This document shows, one piece after another, positions 1-9,197 of a stretch of 64,000 nucleotides of DNA. The notes beneath the pieces were generated by a model. That model saw only the letters and a program-made list of their open reading frames with translations. It searched no databases and had not been told where the DNA came from. A program made the position numbers and the translations under genes. Source of the stretch: Lignipirellula cremea (lineage in GTDB: Bacteria > Planctomycetota > Planctomycetia > Pirellulales > Pirellulaceae); contig NZ_CP036433.1 in NCBI RefSeq assembly GCF_007751035.1, positions 7,855,001 through 7,919,000 on the forward strand, read 5' to 3'. Position 1 is the stretch's first letter, and every line of letters begins with the position of its first letter.

Positions 1-672
1 TTCGCGGACCTGTTTGATCACATCGGAAATCGACGCGTTTACTTCCATCACGCCGTTATTGATGATGCCGATCTTGTTACAAATATCGGCCAGCTCCGGC
101 AGAATATGGCTGGAAACGATGATCGTTTTCCCCATTTTCCCCAGCCGCCGCAGCAGGTTCCGCATTTCAATACGGGCCCGCGGATCCAGCCCGCTCAGCG
201 GTTCATCCAGCAGTAGCACCTGCGGATCGTGCAGCAGCACGCGGGCCAGACCCAGTCGCTGCGTCTGTCCGCGACTGAGCGTGTTGGCGAACGCGTTCCG
301 CTTGAAATCGAGGTCGACCACCTCCAGCATTTCGTTACACCGGCGGCGGCGTTCTTCCCCGCGGATCCGATAGGCGGCGGCGAAGAACTCCAGGTACTCA
401 ATGACCTTCATGTCATCGTACACGCCAAAAAAGTCAGGCATATAGCCGACCAGGCGGCGGATCTCTTTTGGCTTTTGGTACGAAATCCCGCACACGTACG
501 CCTCGCCCCAGGAAGGCTCCAGCAGCGTGGCGATGATCCGCATGGTCGTGGTTTTGCCGGCGCCGTTGGGGCCGATGAACCCGAACAGGTCGCCCTGTTC
601 CAGCTTCAGATCGATCGAACGGATCGCGTACAGCTCGCCGTATTTTTTGGTCAGGTCGTGCGTTTCAATCAC
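1..672 (-). CDS. ABC transporter ATP-binding protein (3' end cut off by window edge)
   Basis: Nucleotide-binding subunit of an ABC-2 type transporter, expected to hydrolyse ATP at the cytoplasmic membrane. Reading from a GTG at 672, 224 codons stay open to the window edge. Walker A GPNGAGKT is at residues 34-41, the signature LSRGQ at 132-136, Walker B VLLLDEP at 152-158, and the H-loop His at 189 (SSH). The first Gly of the signature is replaced by Arg, which is common in the ABC-2 exporter branch. The gene starts 13 bp after the stop of the 766-residue membrane protein upstream, so the two are very likely co-transcribed and work together. The start lacks a clear Shine-Dalgarno site. Substrate unknown. 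Confidence 0.93.
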   Translation of the reverse strand, partial: MIETHDLTKKYGELYAIRSIDLKLEQGDLFGFIGPNGAGKTTTMRIIATLLEPSWGEAYVCGISYQKPKEIRRLVGYMPDFFGVYDDMKVIEYLEFFAAAYRIRGEERRRRCNEMLEVVDLDFKRNAFANTLSRGQTQRLGLARVLLHDPQVLLLDEPLSGLDPRARIEMRNLLRRLGKMGKTIIVSSHILPELADICNKIGIINNGVMEVNASISDVIKQVRE

Positions 673-685
673 AAGCGGGATCTCG

Positions 686-2986
686 CTAGTCGGCGTTGTT
701 TTTCACGGGCAAGACAAAGCGATAAAACGTCCAGTGCCGATCATAGCGGTCGGTCAGCGGAGCGCCCGTCAGATGCAAGGTAGCAGCCCGGTTCTCGGCC
801 CGCGCTACAAACACGGCGCGGCCCATTTCCAGCTCGCGAGTGATATCGATGAAGCCCTGGTAACGGTTCCGCAATTCCGTATAGGTGCGGCCGCCGGCCG
901 CGTCGTGCAGCATCATGATTTCCATAATGCGGGCGACGTTCAGGTCGCCTTTGTCCCAGGGCGTCACCACGTCGCGATTATCCAGATCGACCGTTTTCCG
1001 CGTCAAGTGCCAGTCCAGCGTGCGCTCAAAGGCGCCCTCCGACAGATCCACCACCGCCCGCGGAGGCAGCGGCCGCTTCAAACGATACGCGGAGCGGCCA
1101 TAAAACAGTACGCCGTCGGTCAGCTCTTCGTCGAACGGGTTGGTAATCTGGCCCTCGACCTGGCTGCGAGAGGAGATCCGCAACCGGGGCGGCGAACGCA
1201 ATTCGCTCTCTCCCCGCCATCGCGCCACCAGGGTCCGCGTGGACGAGGTTTGAATCGGCAGCCCTTCCAGCCGGCCATCGCCGCCCGTTTCCGGCGGCAT
1301 GTCGATCCGGTAGGCGTCGCTCAAGGAAACGCCCAGCGTACTGGCGTTCATGCCGCCCAAAGCGTCGCCCGGCAACCCTTGCCAGGAAAGCAGTTGCGTG
1401 GCGCCGGGCTGCATCCGCTGGGAGGCTTCGACCGGCAAGGTCAGATCCAGCGATTGTGCGGCCGGACTGTAGATCGAACACCAGGAAGTGCCGCGCACCA
1501 GATCGGCGTCGCCGTCTTCGTTCACCACCAGATCGACGACATCGACCTGGTTGATCCAGGTCTGATCCCCTTTCCAGCGACTGGCCAGCAACACGGCCAG
1601 ACCGCAAAACAGCAGCACCGCCAGCGGGAAGGTGACCCAGGTCCAGTGCATTCTTTTCCCCAGCCACTTCAGCAGGAAATAGTCGCCGGGCCCAATGATC
1701 AGAATGTACAGTCCGATCAGCCCCGCCACCCAGGAAAACGGCGTCAACTTCACATGGCGGAACTGGTCCAGTGCGGCCCGCAACTGGCCCGACATGTCGT
1801 CGTAGCCGACATGCGTGACTTCGTCGAACTGTCGCTGACGGCTGCGTTCGCCCAGTTTCTGGTCGCCATAGAGCAGCTTCTGGACCAGCTCGGCGCGGCC
1901 CTCCCAGGCGGACAGCGGCGGACGATCCAGGTCGAAGGCGACAAACGTAATCGAACCGAAACCGCGGCTCGACCGCACCACCGTCGCCTGGCGCCGGGAG
2001 ACGCCGCCTTCGCTGGCCAGCACCTGGCCAATCGGTTCTTCCAGCACGGCGACCGACAGCGGTTCGACTTCGACGCTGCCGCGGCTTTCCAGCGAAACGG
2101 CGCTGCCGGCAAACGCTTCCAGCCCGGCCGTACGGCGCAGCGACGCCACCCGATCGACCCGTCCCGGCGCCCACTGGCGAAAGCGTCCGTCGAGTACCGT
2201 CGCGCCGCCCGCGAGCAGCCGTTCGCCCGCCTGGCCGACGCAGAACACCAGGCGCCCTCCCATCTGCAGCCAGCCGTCGAGCGCCTCAAACTGGGCGATC
2301 GAAAGCTGCTCCGGCAAGCCCTGTTCGGCCGTTGAAAACAGGACCTGATCGACGCCTTCGTAACCGAACCAGCGGTCCGGCAGTCCGGCCGCATCGGCCA
2401 GCGCCACGTGCGCATACTGGATGCCGTCGTCGTCCTGGCGGCGCCGGCGTTTCTGGGCGAGTTCAATGCCAACGTCGCCGCCCAGGCTGACGATCAATTC
2501 CTGATCGGCGGGCGACGCTTCCGGGAACAACGCGCGCGGCGGTTCCGCATCGCTGGCCGGGTAACCGCCGCTGGCGCGGAACGACTCCCGCAGCACGACT
2601 TCCCCCGCTTGCCGCACGATCACTGTCAGCCGGCTGCGACGCCTGCCGAATTTCACGTAGCGCAGCAGGACCTTGCCGTCGGGGGAGAGTTCCAGCGGAG
2701 ACAGATAGCGGGCCGGATCGCCGTCGCCGTCGGGGGCGATCAGCTCCAGTTCCAGTGACGTCGGCGTGTTCGGTGTGGCGAACGTGAGGGCGATCGGCGT
2801 CCAGTAGCCCACCTTGTATCGTCCTTCAAAGCCAACCGTCAGCCGCTCCAGCGTGATAGAACCGCTCGTGACGGGCGCTGCGGTTTCCACCGGGGAGGAC
2901 GTTGACGGGTCTGCAGTCTGGGCAGCGCAGGGAACGGCCAGGGAGACTGCGCAGATCGCAACGACTAAAGGGAAAACTCGCAGCAC
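686..2986 (-). CDS. Large secreted/membrane protein, partner of ABC ATPase
   Basis: A 766-residue protein with a signal peptide (about residues 1-22, ending CAAQ), a long extracytoplasmic domain, then membrane segments in the middle of the chain around the motif IIGPGDYFLLKWLGKR and a second hydrophobic stretch ending LLASRW, followed by a second soluble domain of about 280 residues. I recognise no enzymatic motif. Proteins of this architecture commonly sit beside ABC-2 ATPases in planctomycetes, and here only 13 bp separate it from the downstream ATPase, so a role as an auxiliary or gliding/exporter-type subunit is inferred from context. The start is GTG, chosen because the signal peptide begins there; no clear ribosome binding site is seen. 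Confidence 0.85.
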   Translation of the reverse strand: MLRVFPLVVAICAVSLAVPCAAQTADPSTSSPVETAAPVTSGSITLERLTVGFEGRYKVGYWTPIALTFATPNTPTSLELELIAPDGDGDPARYLSPLELSPDGKVLLRYVKFGRRRSRLTVIVRQAGEVVLRESFRASGGYPASDAEPPRALFPEASPADQELIVSLGGDVGIELAQKRRRRQDDDGIQYAHVALADAAGLPDRWFGYEGVDQVLFSTAEQGLPEQLSIAQFEALDGWLQMGGRLVFCVGQAGERLLAGGATVLDGRFRQWAPGRVDRVASLRRTAGLEAFAGSAVSLESRGSVEVEPLSVAVLEEPIGQVLASEGGVSRRQATVVRSSRGFGSITFVAFDLDRPPLSAWEGRAELVQKLLYGDQKLGERSRQRQFDEVTHVGYDDMSGQLRAALDQFRHVKLTPFSWVAGLIGLYILIIGPGDYFLLKWLGKRMHWTWVTFPLAVLLFCGLAVLLASRWKGDQTWINQVDVVDLVVNEDGDADLVRGTSWCSIYSPAAQSLDLTLPVEASQRMQPGATQLLSWQGLPGDALGGMNASTLGVSLSDAYRIDMPPETGGDGRLEGLPIQTSSTRTLVARWRGESELRSPPRLRISSRSQVEGQITNPFDEELTDGVLFYGRSAYRLKRPLPPRAVVDLSEGAFERTLDWHLTRKTVDLDNRDVVTPWDKGDLNVARIMEIMMLHDAAGGRTYTELRNRYQGFIDITRELEMGRAVFVARAENRAATLHLTGAPLTDRYDRHWTFYRFVLPVKNNAD

Positions 2987-3205
2987 GGAGACGCCAAGGT
3001 TGAAAAGCGGTGTAAACAGTCCGTTAACATTAACTGGTTACGCACCGCCGCCGGGCCGCCAGGAGCCGGCTGCCAGGCCGACGTCCCGCGAATCCCCAAC
3101 CGTCCCGCGAAACCACCATTGTTCCTACCCGTTATAAGGCTCCCTGCGGAGGTCGGCTAGAACGGGCTGCTGCTGTAGTATCGTCGCCAGCAGCAAAAGG
3201 TTCGC

Positions 3206-3229
3206 GCGGGGGCGAAAAAAATCCCCCGC
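3206..3229 (-). terminator. Hairpin downstream of the actP-like gene
   Basis: A 7-bp GC stem (GCGGGGG / CCCCCGC) encloses an A-rich 10-nt loop and lies just past the stop of the symporter gene on the minus strand. There is no T-tract after it, so it is only a possible terminator. Confidence 0.35.
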
Positions 3230-3238
3230 CGGCAAGCC

Positions 3239-5176
3239 TTACTCGGCCCGTTTCTTCGTCAACAGGGAGACCACGATCAGCGTGAGGAACCCCAGCGGAA
3301 TCGTGACCAGGCCGGGCTGGCTAAAGGGAGTGATCGCCAGTTCCGGGTCGATCTTGTAGACCTTGGAAAAGGTGTCCGCACTGAGCAGAATCCAGCCGAG
3401 CGACGTCGTCATACCGACCGTCACGGCGGCGATCACCCCCTGTTTGGTGACGCCCTTCCAGAACAGCAGCATCACCAGCGACGGCAGGTTGGCGGAAGCC
3501 GCCACGCTGAACGCCCAGCCGACCAGGTACGTCACATTGAACTCTTTGAACACAATGCCCAGCACAATGGCGACCACGCCGACCACGACCGAAGAAATCT
3601 TCGCCACCCGGACCTGCTCGGAGTCGTTAAACTCCATCTGGCCGAATTCTTTCAACAGGTCATGCGCCACCGCGCCGGCCGAAGCCAGAATCAGTCCGCT
3701 CACCGTACCCAGCACGGTCGTAAAGGCGATCGCCGAGATCACCGCAAAGAGCCATTCCGCCAGGCTGCGGGCCAGCAGCGGCGCCGCCATGTTGTTATTG
3801 GTGACGTCCAGCGCGCCGCTCGTCATGGCTCCCAGACCAATGTACAGGCTCAACACATAAAAGAAGCCGATCGTACCGATGCCGACAATCGTACTTTTCC
3901 GGGCACTGCTTTCATCTTTCACCGTGTAATACCGGATCAGAATGTGCGGCAGCGAAGCCGTGCCGCAGAACAGAGCCAGCATCAGCGATAGAAAATTCAG
4001 CTTGTCGGAGAAGAGCTTGGTGCGAATCCCTGTAAAATACTGCCCCGGCAGCAGCAGCTTGGAGCCGAGCGTCGGCGTTTCAAAGTAGACATCGATCGTG
4101 TCGGTTTCGAATTTCAGCGTTTTCTTGGACGAAATCATCATGGTGCTTTGCTGCAGCGTGCTGAAAAACTTCAGCGGCCCGATCGGACCCGTTGAGGTTT
4201 CGCCGTCGGGCAGTTTCAGGATGCGACCCACGGGACGCAGGTCGTGCCGCACGCCGTCTTCTCCCGCGACGTTTTCCTGCTCGCGGCCGTTGACGAACTT
4301 TTTGCCGTCGACCATCTCGACCGTTTGCGCTTCGAACAGCGTGATGGCGCCTGATGCACTCATGGAGACGCTGTACACCAAAGGCGCCGCATCCGGTCCG
4401 GCGCTCAGCCGGACGAAATCCGGGGTGTCCCACAGGCCTGTAGCCGGCAGTACGGTCAGCGAGTGTTTCTCCAGTTCAGCAGCAAGCTCGGTTTCATAGG
4501 ACCCTCCGCTGTACGGTCCCAGCACGGCCAGTTCGGGCATGTCCTCGATCGGCGTGGCGGTAAAGCCCCGCATCAGCACCATGCCGACCATCACCGTGCT
4601 GAACACCACCAGCAGGCCGCCTTTGAGGAACTGCACCCAGGTGGTCGACACCATACCGGCGGTCACCACGATCAGAATGACCGCGGCCCCCACCATGATC
4701 ACCCCCACATAATGCGGCAAACCCAGCAGCGGCTCGACCAGCACCCCGGCCCCGACCATCTGCGGGATCAGATAAAAAACGCTCACCGCCAGCGTACTGA
4801 TACCCGCCACCAGTTTGATGCCGCGGGATTGAAAGGTCGAATCCAGCGCGTCGGCGAAAGTAAATTTCCCCAGCCGCTTCATCGGCTCAGCGACCACAAA
4901 CAGGGCCACCACCCAGCCGGCCAGGTAGCCGATCGAGTACAGAAAGCCGTCGTATCCAAAAAAGGCAATCATGCCGCAAATGCCCAGGAACGAGGCCGCC
5001 GACAGGTAATCGCCTGCGAACGCGACCCCATTGATGAACCAGGGAATCTCCCCTTCGGCCGCAAAATACCCCTTGGCCGACTTCGCCTTGCCGCCCAGGT
5101 AAAAGCTCAAACCCAGGGTGAACGCCACAAACGCGGCAAACACGGCGATGGCGCCGAACGATTGTTCATGGTTCAT
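3239..5176 (-). CDS. actP: Sodium:solute symporter, cation/acetate symporter (ActP) type
   Basis: Sodium-coupled uptake of acetate or another small carboxylate across the inner membrane. The ActP-like signatures are clear: GDYLSAASFLGICG at residues 55-68 and GTASLPHILIRYYTVKD at about 405-421, with multiple hydrophobic helices. At 645 residues it is about 100 longer than typical ActP (near 550). The extra length is a hydrophilic insertion at roughly residues 205-390 between two transmembrane segments, predicted to be outside the membrane. Its ATG overlaps the stop of the upstream DUF485 gene by 4 bp (ATGA), the usual symporter/DUF485 pairing. The exact substrate is not proven. Confidence 0.88.
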   Translation of the reverse strand: MNHEQSFGAIAVFAAFVAFTLGLSFYLGGKAKSAKGYFAAEGEIPWFINGVAFAGDYLSAASFLGICGMIAFFGYDGFLYSIGYLAGWVVALFVVAEPMKRLGKFTFADALDSTFQSRGIKLVAGISTLAVSVFYLIPQMVGAGVLVEPLLGLPHYVGVIMVGAAVILIVVTAGMVSTTWVQFLKGGLLVVFSTVMVGMVLMRGFTATPIEDMPELAVLGPYSGGSYETELAAELEKHSLTVLPATGLWDTPDFVRLSAGPDAAPLVYSVSMSASGAITLFEAQTVEMVDGKKFVNGREQENVAGEDGVRHDLRPVGRILKLPDGETSTGPIGPLKFFSTLQQSTMMISSKKTLKFETDTIDVYFETPTLGSKLLLPGQYFTGIRTKLFSDKLNFLSLMLALFCGTASLPHILIRYYTVKDESSARKSTIVGIGTIGFFYVLSLYIGLGAMTSGALDVTNNNMAAPLLARSLAEWLFAVISAIAFTTVLGTVSGLILASAGAVAHDLLKEFGQMEFNDSEQVRVAKISSVVVGVVAIVLGIVFKEFNVTYLVGWAFSVAASANLPSLVMLLFWKGVTKQGVIAAVTVGMTTSLGWILLSADTFSKVYKIDPELAITPFSQPGLVTIPLGFLTLIVVSLLTKKRAE

Positions 5177-5409
5177 GCTTCACCCCCTTTGCTGCTGTTT
5201 TCATCCCGGCAGGTCAGACCGTACAGGATCGCCAGGGCAAACGCCGCGATGATCAGGGCAAAGCCATACAGAATCGCCAGATTCACTCCGGCCCAGGGCG
5301 TCGTCGCCAGAATCCCCGGCGCAAACACCGCCAGTCCTACAAACCCGGAATACAGCGCCAGGTAAATGAAGAAGAGCAACAGCCCCAGACGGGCGTTAAA
5401 CGTGTTCAT
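5173..5409 (-). CDS. Small membrane protein, DUF485/YjcH type
   Basis: A 78-residue protein with two hydrophobic helices (about residues 8-30 and 41-64) and a short hydrophilic tail. Small DUF485-type proteins are encoded immediately upstream of ActP-type symporters, as yjcH is before actP in Escherichia coli, and here the stop and the symporter start overlap by 4 bp. It is probably an accessory subunit or stabiliser of the symporter. Family assignment rests on size, topology and position; sequence motifs are weak. Confidence 0.75.
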   Translation of the reverse strand: MNTFNARLGLLLFFIYLALYSGFVGLAVFAPGILATTPWAGVNLAILYGFALIIAAFALAILYGLTCRDENSSKGGEA

Positions 5410-5754
5410 GAAAAATCGTCCTGCAGATCAGACGGGCCGCACTCGCAAAAAACGTCGAGCGACAGCAGCGCGGCAAAGGAAACGGCGAGCGAAGAAGGAA
5501 GAATAATCGGCCCACTGGTCGCCTGCAAGCCAGCCGAGCAACCCCAGTCGGGTCAGCCGTCCCCTTAACCGACCACCCGCCAGACGCTCCCCGGTCCTGA
5601 AAAAGAAAATCAGAGACTTCTGCAGACAGCTGTCCGCGCCGACGGCGTTTCAGGGATGAAGTAGTAACGGCGGATGTAAAACACACGCCGCAAACGACTT
5701 GAAACGGCGATCATCGCTGCAAAATCTTCTCTCAAACGTACGAAAGTGAATCCC
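5410..5754. other. Non-coding divergent region
   Basis: 345 bp between the DUF485 gene on the minus strand and the small secreted protein gene on the plus strand, so it should hold both promoters. I see no convincing -35/-10 pair, repeat or RNA. Short ORFs here are not supported. Confidence 0.5.
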
Positions 5755-6096
5755 ATGAACGCTTGCAAAAAGATCCTCCTGTCGGTTGCTGTCCTCGGTC
5801 TCCTCGGTATGGTCAGCGAAGCCAAAGCCCAGTATTACAGCGGTTCCAGCTCCAGCTGGAGCAGCAGCTCGTCCAGCAGCTACGGTTATGGTCCGAACGG
5901 CTCCTATAACAACAACACCAGCAACTCGTCCTCGCAACACTCGCAGTACGGCGGCGGACCCGGCGGCAGCTACGTACACAACAGCGGACAGAGCCAGTCC
6001 AACCAGTGGGGATCCAGCAGCAACCGTTACGGCTACAACCGCTACAACAGCCAGCAGAACAGCGGCTACAACAACTTCCGCCGCTACTACCCGTAA
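5755..6096 (+). CDS. Small secreted low-complexity Ser/Asn/Tyr/Gly-rich protein
   Basis: A 113-residue protein with a signal peptide (MNACKK followed by a hydrophobic core, cleavage after AKA) and a mature part made almost entirely of Ser, Asn, Tyr, Gly and Gln, ending in FRRYYP. It contains Ser runs and NNN/SSS blocks but no Cys and almost no charged residues except Arg and His near the end. The composition is like prion-like or amyloid-forming cell-surface proteins; that is inference only. The ATG at 5755 is preferred over a GTG at 5746 because it starts the signal peptide directly. A strong terminator follows 63 bp downstream. It is monocistronic. Confidence 0.8.
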   Translation: MNACKKILLSVAVLGLLGMVSEAKAQYYSGSSSSWSSSSSSSYGYGPNGSYNNNTSNSSSQHSQYGGGPGGSYVHNSGQSQSNQWGSSSNRYGYNRYNSQQNSGYNNFRRYYP

Positions 6097-6124
6097 GACG
6101 AAAGAACGCAGACAAAAGACGCTA

Positions 6125-6141
6125 CTTTCGCGGAGCGAAAG
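6125..6141 (+). repeat. Variant of the intergenic repeat hairpin 2
   Basis: CTTTCGCGGAGCGAAAG, a 7-bp stem with GGA loop. It matches hairpin 2 of the repeat family found at 11620, 33476, 48860, 51166 and 54583, but one stem pair is changed on both sides (T-A to C-G), and it is followed by GCGAC where the others have ACGAC. Confidence 0.55.
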
Positions 6142-6158
6142 GCGACATACCAGAAACA

Positions 6159-6197
6159 AAGCCGGCCCAGGCGTGAACTACGCTGGCCGGCTTTTTT
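6159..6197 (+). terminator. Intrinsic terminator, probably bidirectional
   Basis: A perfect 9-bp stem AAGCCGGCC / GGCCGGCTT is followed on the plus strand by TTTTTT (6192-6197). It lies between the convergent small secreted protein gene and the LptD-like gene, and the minus strand also shows a short T-rich tail. Confidence 0.85.
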
Positions 6198-6212
6198 CGT
6201 GCGCGGACGGGG

Positions 6213-9197
6213 CTATTCCAGGCCCATCACGCCGGCGGGCGGGATCTGCACGCCGCCGATATTCCCCAGACGACTGCTGGGCAGGAATCGCGGCTCAACC
6301 GCAAACGCCAGGCCGACATTGCCGCGGCTGACGTCGACATTCAGCCCCAGTCGCAACAGGTACGATTCACCGATGCGGGTGAATGCCAGCGTCTGTCCGA
6401 TATTCCCGGTCGGACCAAAGTCGTAAGATCCGCCGGCCGTCGCGATCCACTTCTCGCTCATCCGATAACTGAACGAGCCACTGAGAATACTGCTGCTGAT
6501 CGGTCCTTCAATCGACCGGGCGCCCACATAGATCCGGCCCACCCCCGGCCGGTTCAACAGGCCGCCGATGCTGATGGTGCGCAGGCCGTCGTCAAACGTA
6601 TCCATGTAGCCGTCGGACAGGATCGTCAGGCGATCGCCCACATGCCATTTGAAGTCGTAGTCGATCATACCGACGCTGGCGCCAAAGTTGTCGCGGTCCG
6701 GCTTGGGGTAAAAGATGGCGTCGATATCGAGCACGATCCAGTCGACCACCCGCTCCTGGCCCGGCAAACCGCGGCGGGTCTGCCAGCGCTGTCGCACGCC
6801 AAACTTGGCGAGGAACAGATCGTCGGCAATTTCCGCACTGGGCGCCGTGACGTTCCCTTGCATACCCGACCGCAGGGCAAAATACCGCTCGTCGAATTTA
6901 ATCGGAATGTTCCCCGGTCCGCCGCCAAAGTCGTCGAAAAAGTAACGACGCCGGAATGCTTCCTGCGAATCGTCGTCCAGCGGGTCGTACAGTGGAAAAC
7001 GGGAGATGTCCTGGTCGGCCTCGGCAAAAAAGATGTCGCTCTCAAACACCACTTTATGCGCCAGCCCGTTGAGATTGTACAGTTCACTCCGGACGGTCGG
7101 ATCCGACTTCCACATCGAAATACTCGAACGCAAGCCAACCTGACCATAAAGGCGGGCGACATCGGTCCCGGTCAGATCGTCGCCCCAGTAGGAGGCGTCG
7201 CCCAGGGCGTACGGCGTGAGCTTGACCGGTCCGGCTTCCAATGGCGCGTTAATCTCTTGCCGCGTGCCAGCGACCAGCCCTTCGCGGTCGGCCTCCCAGG
7301 CCAGCAGACGAAACTTGGCTGCGTCGACCGGATCGGTCGGCGTGGAAGGGACCCGCATCTGTTCATAGCCCGCGTAGGTGTGCGCGTTCCAGGTCAGGCT
7401 ATTATTCAGCAGCGGTTGTCCCAGCAGGTAGTGATCCACCCGGGGCGTGGATTGCGTCTGGTTAAAGAACCCGCTGGTGTGGGCGTTGGCGTACAGGCTG
7501 AGCGACTGGTTATCCAGAAACTGCTTGATCTCAATCGCGTTGACGTGGTCCTTTTGCTGATCCCATTCCTGTTCGTAATATTGCTCCAGAAAGTTCCGGT
7601 CGGTAATCAGACCGACTTCGGCGCTGATCTGCAGTCCGCTGGGCAGGACCTGGCGATGCTGGCCGAACACGCGGCCGCGGTTGGTCGCTTCCGGCACCAG
7701 CGCCCGGCGATCGGCGCCAAGGTTATCCAGGCCATGATCGATAACCCCCCAGGCTTCGATTTGTCCTTCGAACGGTCCCTGCAGCCCAAACAACTGCGAC
7801 CCCTTGTAGGAGAAATCCGTTCCCCCCGCCGGGCCTCGCAAACTCAGGTAATCCAGCGACAGCCCCCAGTCGGAATCCGGCAGGGGATCGCGAATGCCAA
7901 ACAGCTGGTACGCATCAACATCCAGCATGAACTGCGTGCCAAACACGCTGTCGCTACGGACGCGGACGCTATCCACATAGAACGTCGGCTTGGTGAGATC
8001 GGTCTCCAGGACCGGCCAGTACAGCACGGGCACGCCGCCCAGGTACAAAAAGTTGTTACGGCTGCTGGCCCGCAGTTTGTGCTCCACCCGTACGTCGCCC
8101 GTTTCCGGGTCGATCGCCGGCTGTCCCGTAAAGGGATCCAGCTGCGGAAACTGCAGGTCTTCAAACTCGACCGTATCGGACTGGAACCAGTACTGCGGCA
8201 CGCCCAGACGGCTGCTGGTCACGGCGCCGCCGGAAGCGATGAAATGATTCGCATCCAGTTGCTGCAGGACGTCCGCCTTCAAGCGCAGCAGGCCCTGGTA
8301 TTCGGGCACCGGCGTCAGCACTTCGGCGTCGAGCACCACGCCGCGCCGCTCGGCCACGTTGTAGTACATCCGCTGGGCGTAAATGACGCGATCGCCCTGG
8401 CGGAACACAATGTTTCCTTCCAGGTAAAACTCCAGCGGCAGGTCGTCGCTCTGGCGGCTTTCGCCGTTGGCGACCGCTTCGCTCAGACCGGCTGCCGCCC
8501 AGATGACAATCCGATCGGTTTCAATATCCAGCTTGCCCAGGGCGTCAGCCCCTTCGACCACCACCCGTACGCCAGTGGTGATCACGGCAATCTGCTCGCC
8601 CGTTTGCGGATTGGGGAAAACGCGTCCCTGCACCCGCACGTTGCTGCGTGGACGGACAATAATCCGGCGGGCCGGAGGCCCTTCGCCAGCGGGCGTGGTG
8701 AACTGAGCCTGCTGCACCGGCGACCGGGCGTCGACCCCACGCTGGTAGATCGCAGGAATCACGGCCGGACGACCCAGGCTAACGGGCGTACGGATCTCCA
8801 CGGCGTCAAATGAGTGCAGCCGTCCCAGCCAGGACGGCCCTTTCCAGGTGCGCGGGCCGGCATCGGCCTGGGTTCCCTGGGGCACGCCGGAATCAATCAC
8901 CACATTCTGTTCCAGGTACAGGATCGCCCGGGAAGGACGACCGCTGTGCGCTTCGGCCCGATCGATCCAGATTACCGCCTGGTCCGCGGTCGCAACGAAG
9001 CCGCCCTGTTTGATCACGCAGTCGCCCTGCAGGCGCCACACTTCGTAACCGCCCTGGCGCCAGTGCTCGCCGTGTTCGGCCTTGATGGCGATCGCAAACC
9101 GCGGGTCGGCGGCCAGGCGATCAATCTGCTGACCCTGCACGGAATCCGCAACACCCCCAGCCAGAATCGCGGGCGCCAGGCAGACCAGCGTACGCAA
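6213..9197 (-). CDS. lptD: OstA/LptD-like outer-membrane protein
   Basis: Likely outer-membrane beta-barrel for lipopolysaccharide-type lipid assembly. The 994-residue protein has a signal peptide (to about residue 23, ...VQG-QQ), an N-terminal OstA/LptA-like region with repeated short strands (motifs such as EGNIVFRQGDRVIYAQRMYY), and a long C-terminal barrel region of alternating aromatic/hydrophobic strands. A planctomycete LptD is usually around this size and larger than the E. coli protein (784). The start used is TTG at 9197; the frame stays open upstream to 9320 without ATG or GTG, so the true start is uncertain. It follows truA and a glycosyltransferase on the same strand but after a 335-bp gap. 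Confidence 0.72.
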   Translation of the reverse strand: MRTLVCLAPAILAGGVADSVQGQQIDRLAADPRFAIAIKAEHGEHWRQGGYEVWRLQGDCVIKQGGFVATADQAVIWIDRAEAHSGRPSRAILYLEQNVVIDSGVPQGTQADAGPRTWKGPSWLGRLHSFDAVEIRTPVSLGRPAVIPAIYQRGVDARSPVQQAQFTTPAGEGPPARRIIVRPRSNVRVQGRVFPNPQTGEQIAVITTGVRVVVEGADALGKLDIETDRIVIWAAAGLSEAVANGESRQSDDLPLEFYLEGNIVFRQGDRVIYAQRMYYNVAERRGVVLDAEVLTPVPEYQGLLRLKADVLQQLDANHFIASGGAVTSSRLGVPQYWFQSDTVEFEDLQFPQLDPFTGQPAIDPETGDVRVEHKLRASSRNNFLYLGGVPVLYWPVLETDLTKPTFYVDSVRVRSDSVFGTQFMLDVDAYQLFGIRDPLPDSDWGLSLDYLSLRGPAGGTDFSYKGSQLFGLQGPFEGQIEAWGVIDHGLDNLGADRRALVPEATNRGRVFGQHRQVLPSGLQISAEVGLITDRNFLEQYYEQEWDQQKDHVNAIEIKQFLDNQSLSLYANAHTSGFFNQTQSTPRVDHYLLGQPLLNNSLTWNAHTYAGYEQMRVPSTPTDPVDAAKFRLLAWEADREGLVAGTRQEINAPLEAGPVKLTPYALGDASYWGDDLTGTDVARLYGQVGLRSSISMWKSDPTVRSELYNLNGLAHKVVFESDIFFAEADQDISRFPLYDPLDDDSQEAFRRRYFFDDFGGGPGNIPIKFDERYFALRSGMQGNVTAPSAEIADDLFLAKFGVRQRWQTRRGLPGQERVVDWIVLDIDAIFYPKPDRDNFGASVGMIDYDFKWHVGDRLTILSDGYMDTFDDGLRTISIGGLLNRPGVGRIYVGARSIEGPISSSILSGSFSYRMSEKWIATAGGSYDFGPTGNIGQTLAFTRIGESYLLRLGLNVDVSRGNVGLAFAVEPRFLPSSRLGNIGGVQIPPAGVMGLE

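Noticed and set aside
527-2335. 602-codon open frame opposite the ABC partner gene
   Set aside because: Arg/Gln/His-rich shadow of the 686-2986 gene, no domain features.
6642-8813. 723-codon open frame antisense to the lptD-like gene
   Set aside because: Long antisense frames are expected in high-GC genes. Composition (high His, Gln, Arg) is that of a shadow, with no motif or ribosome site.
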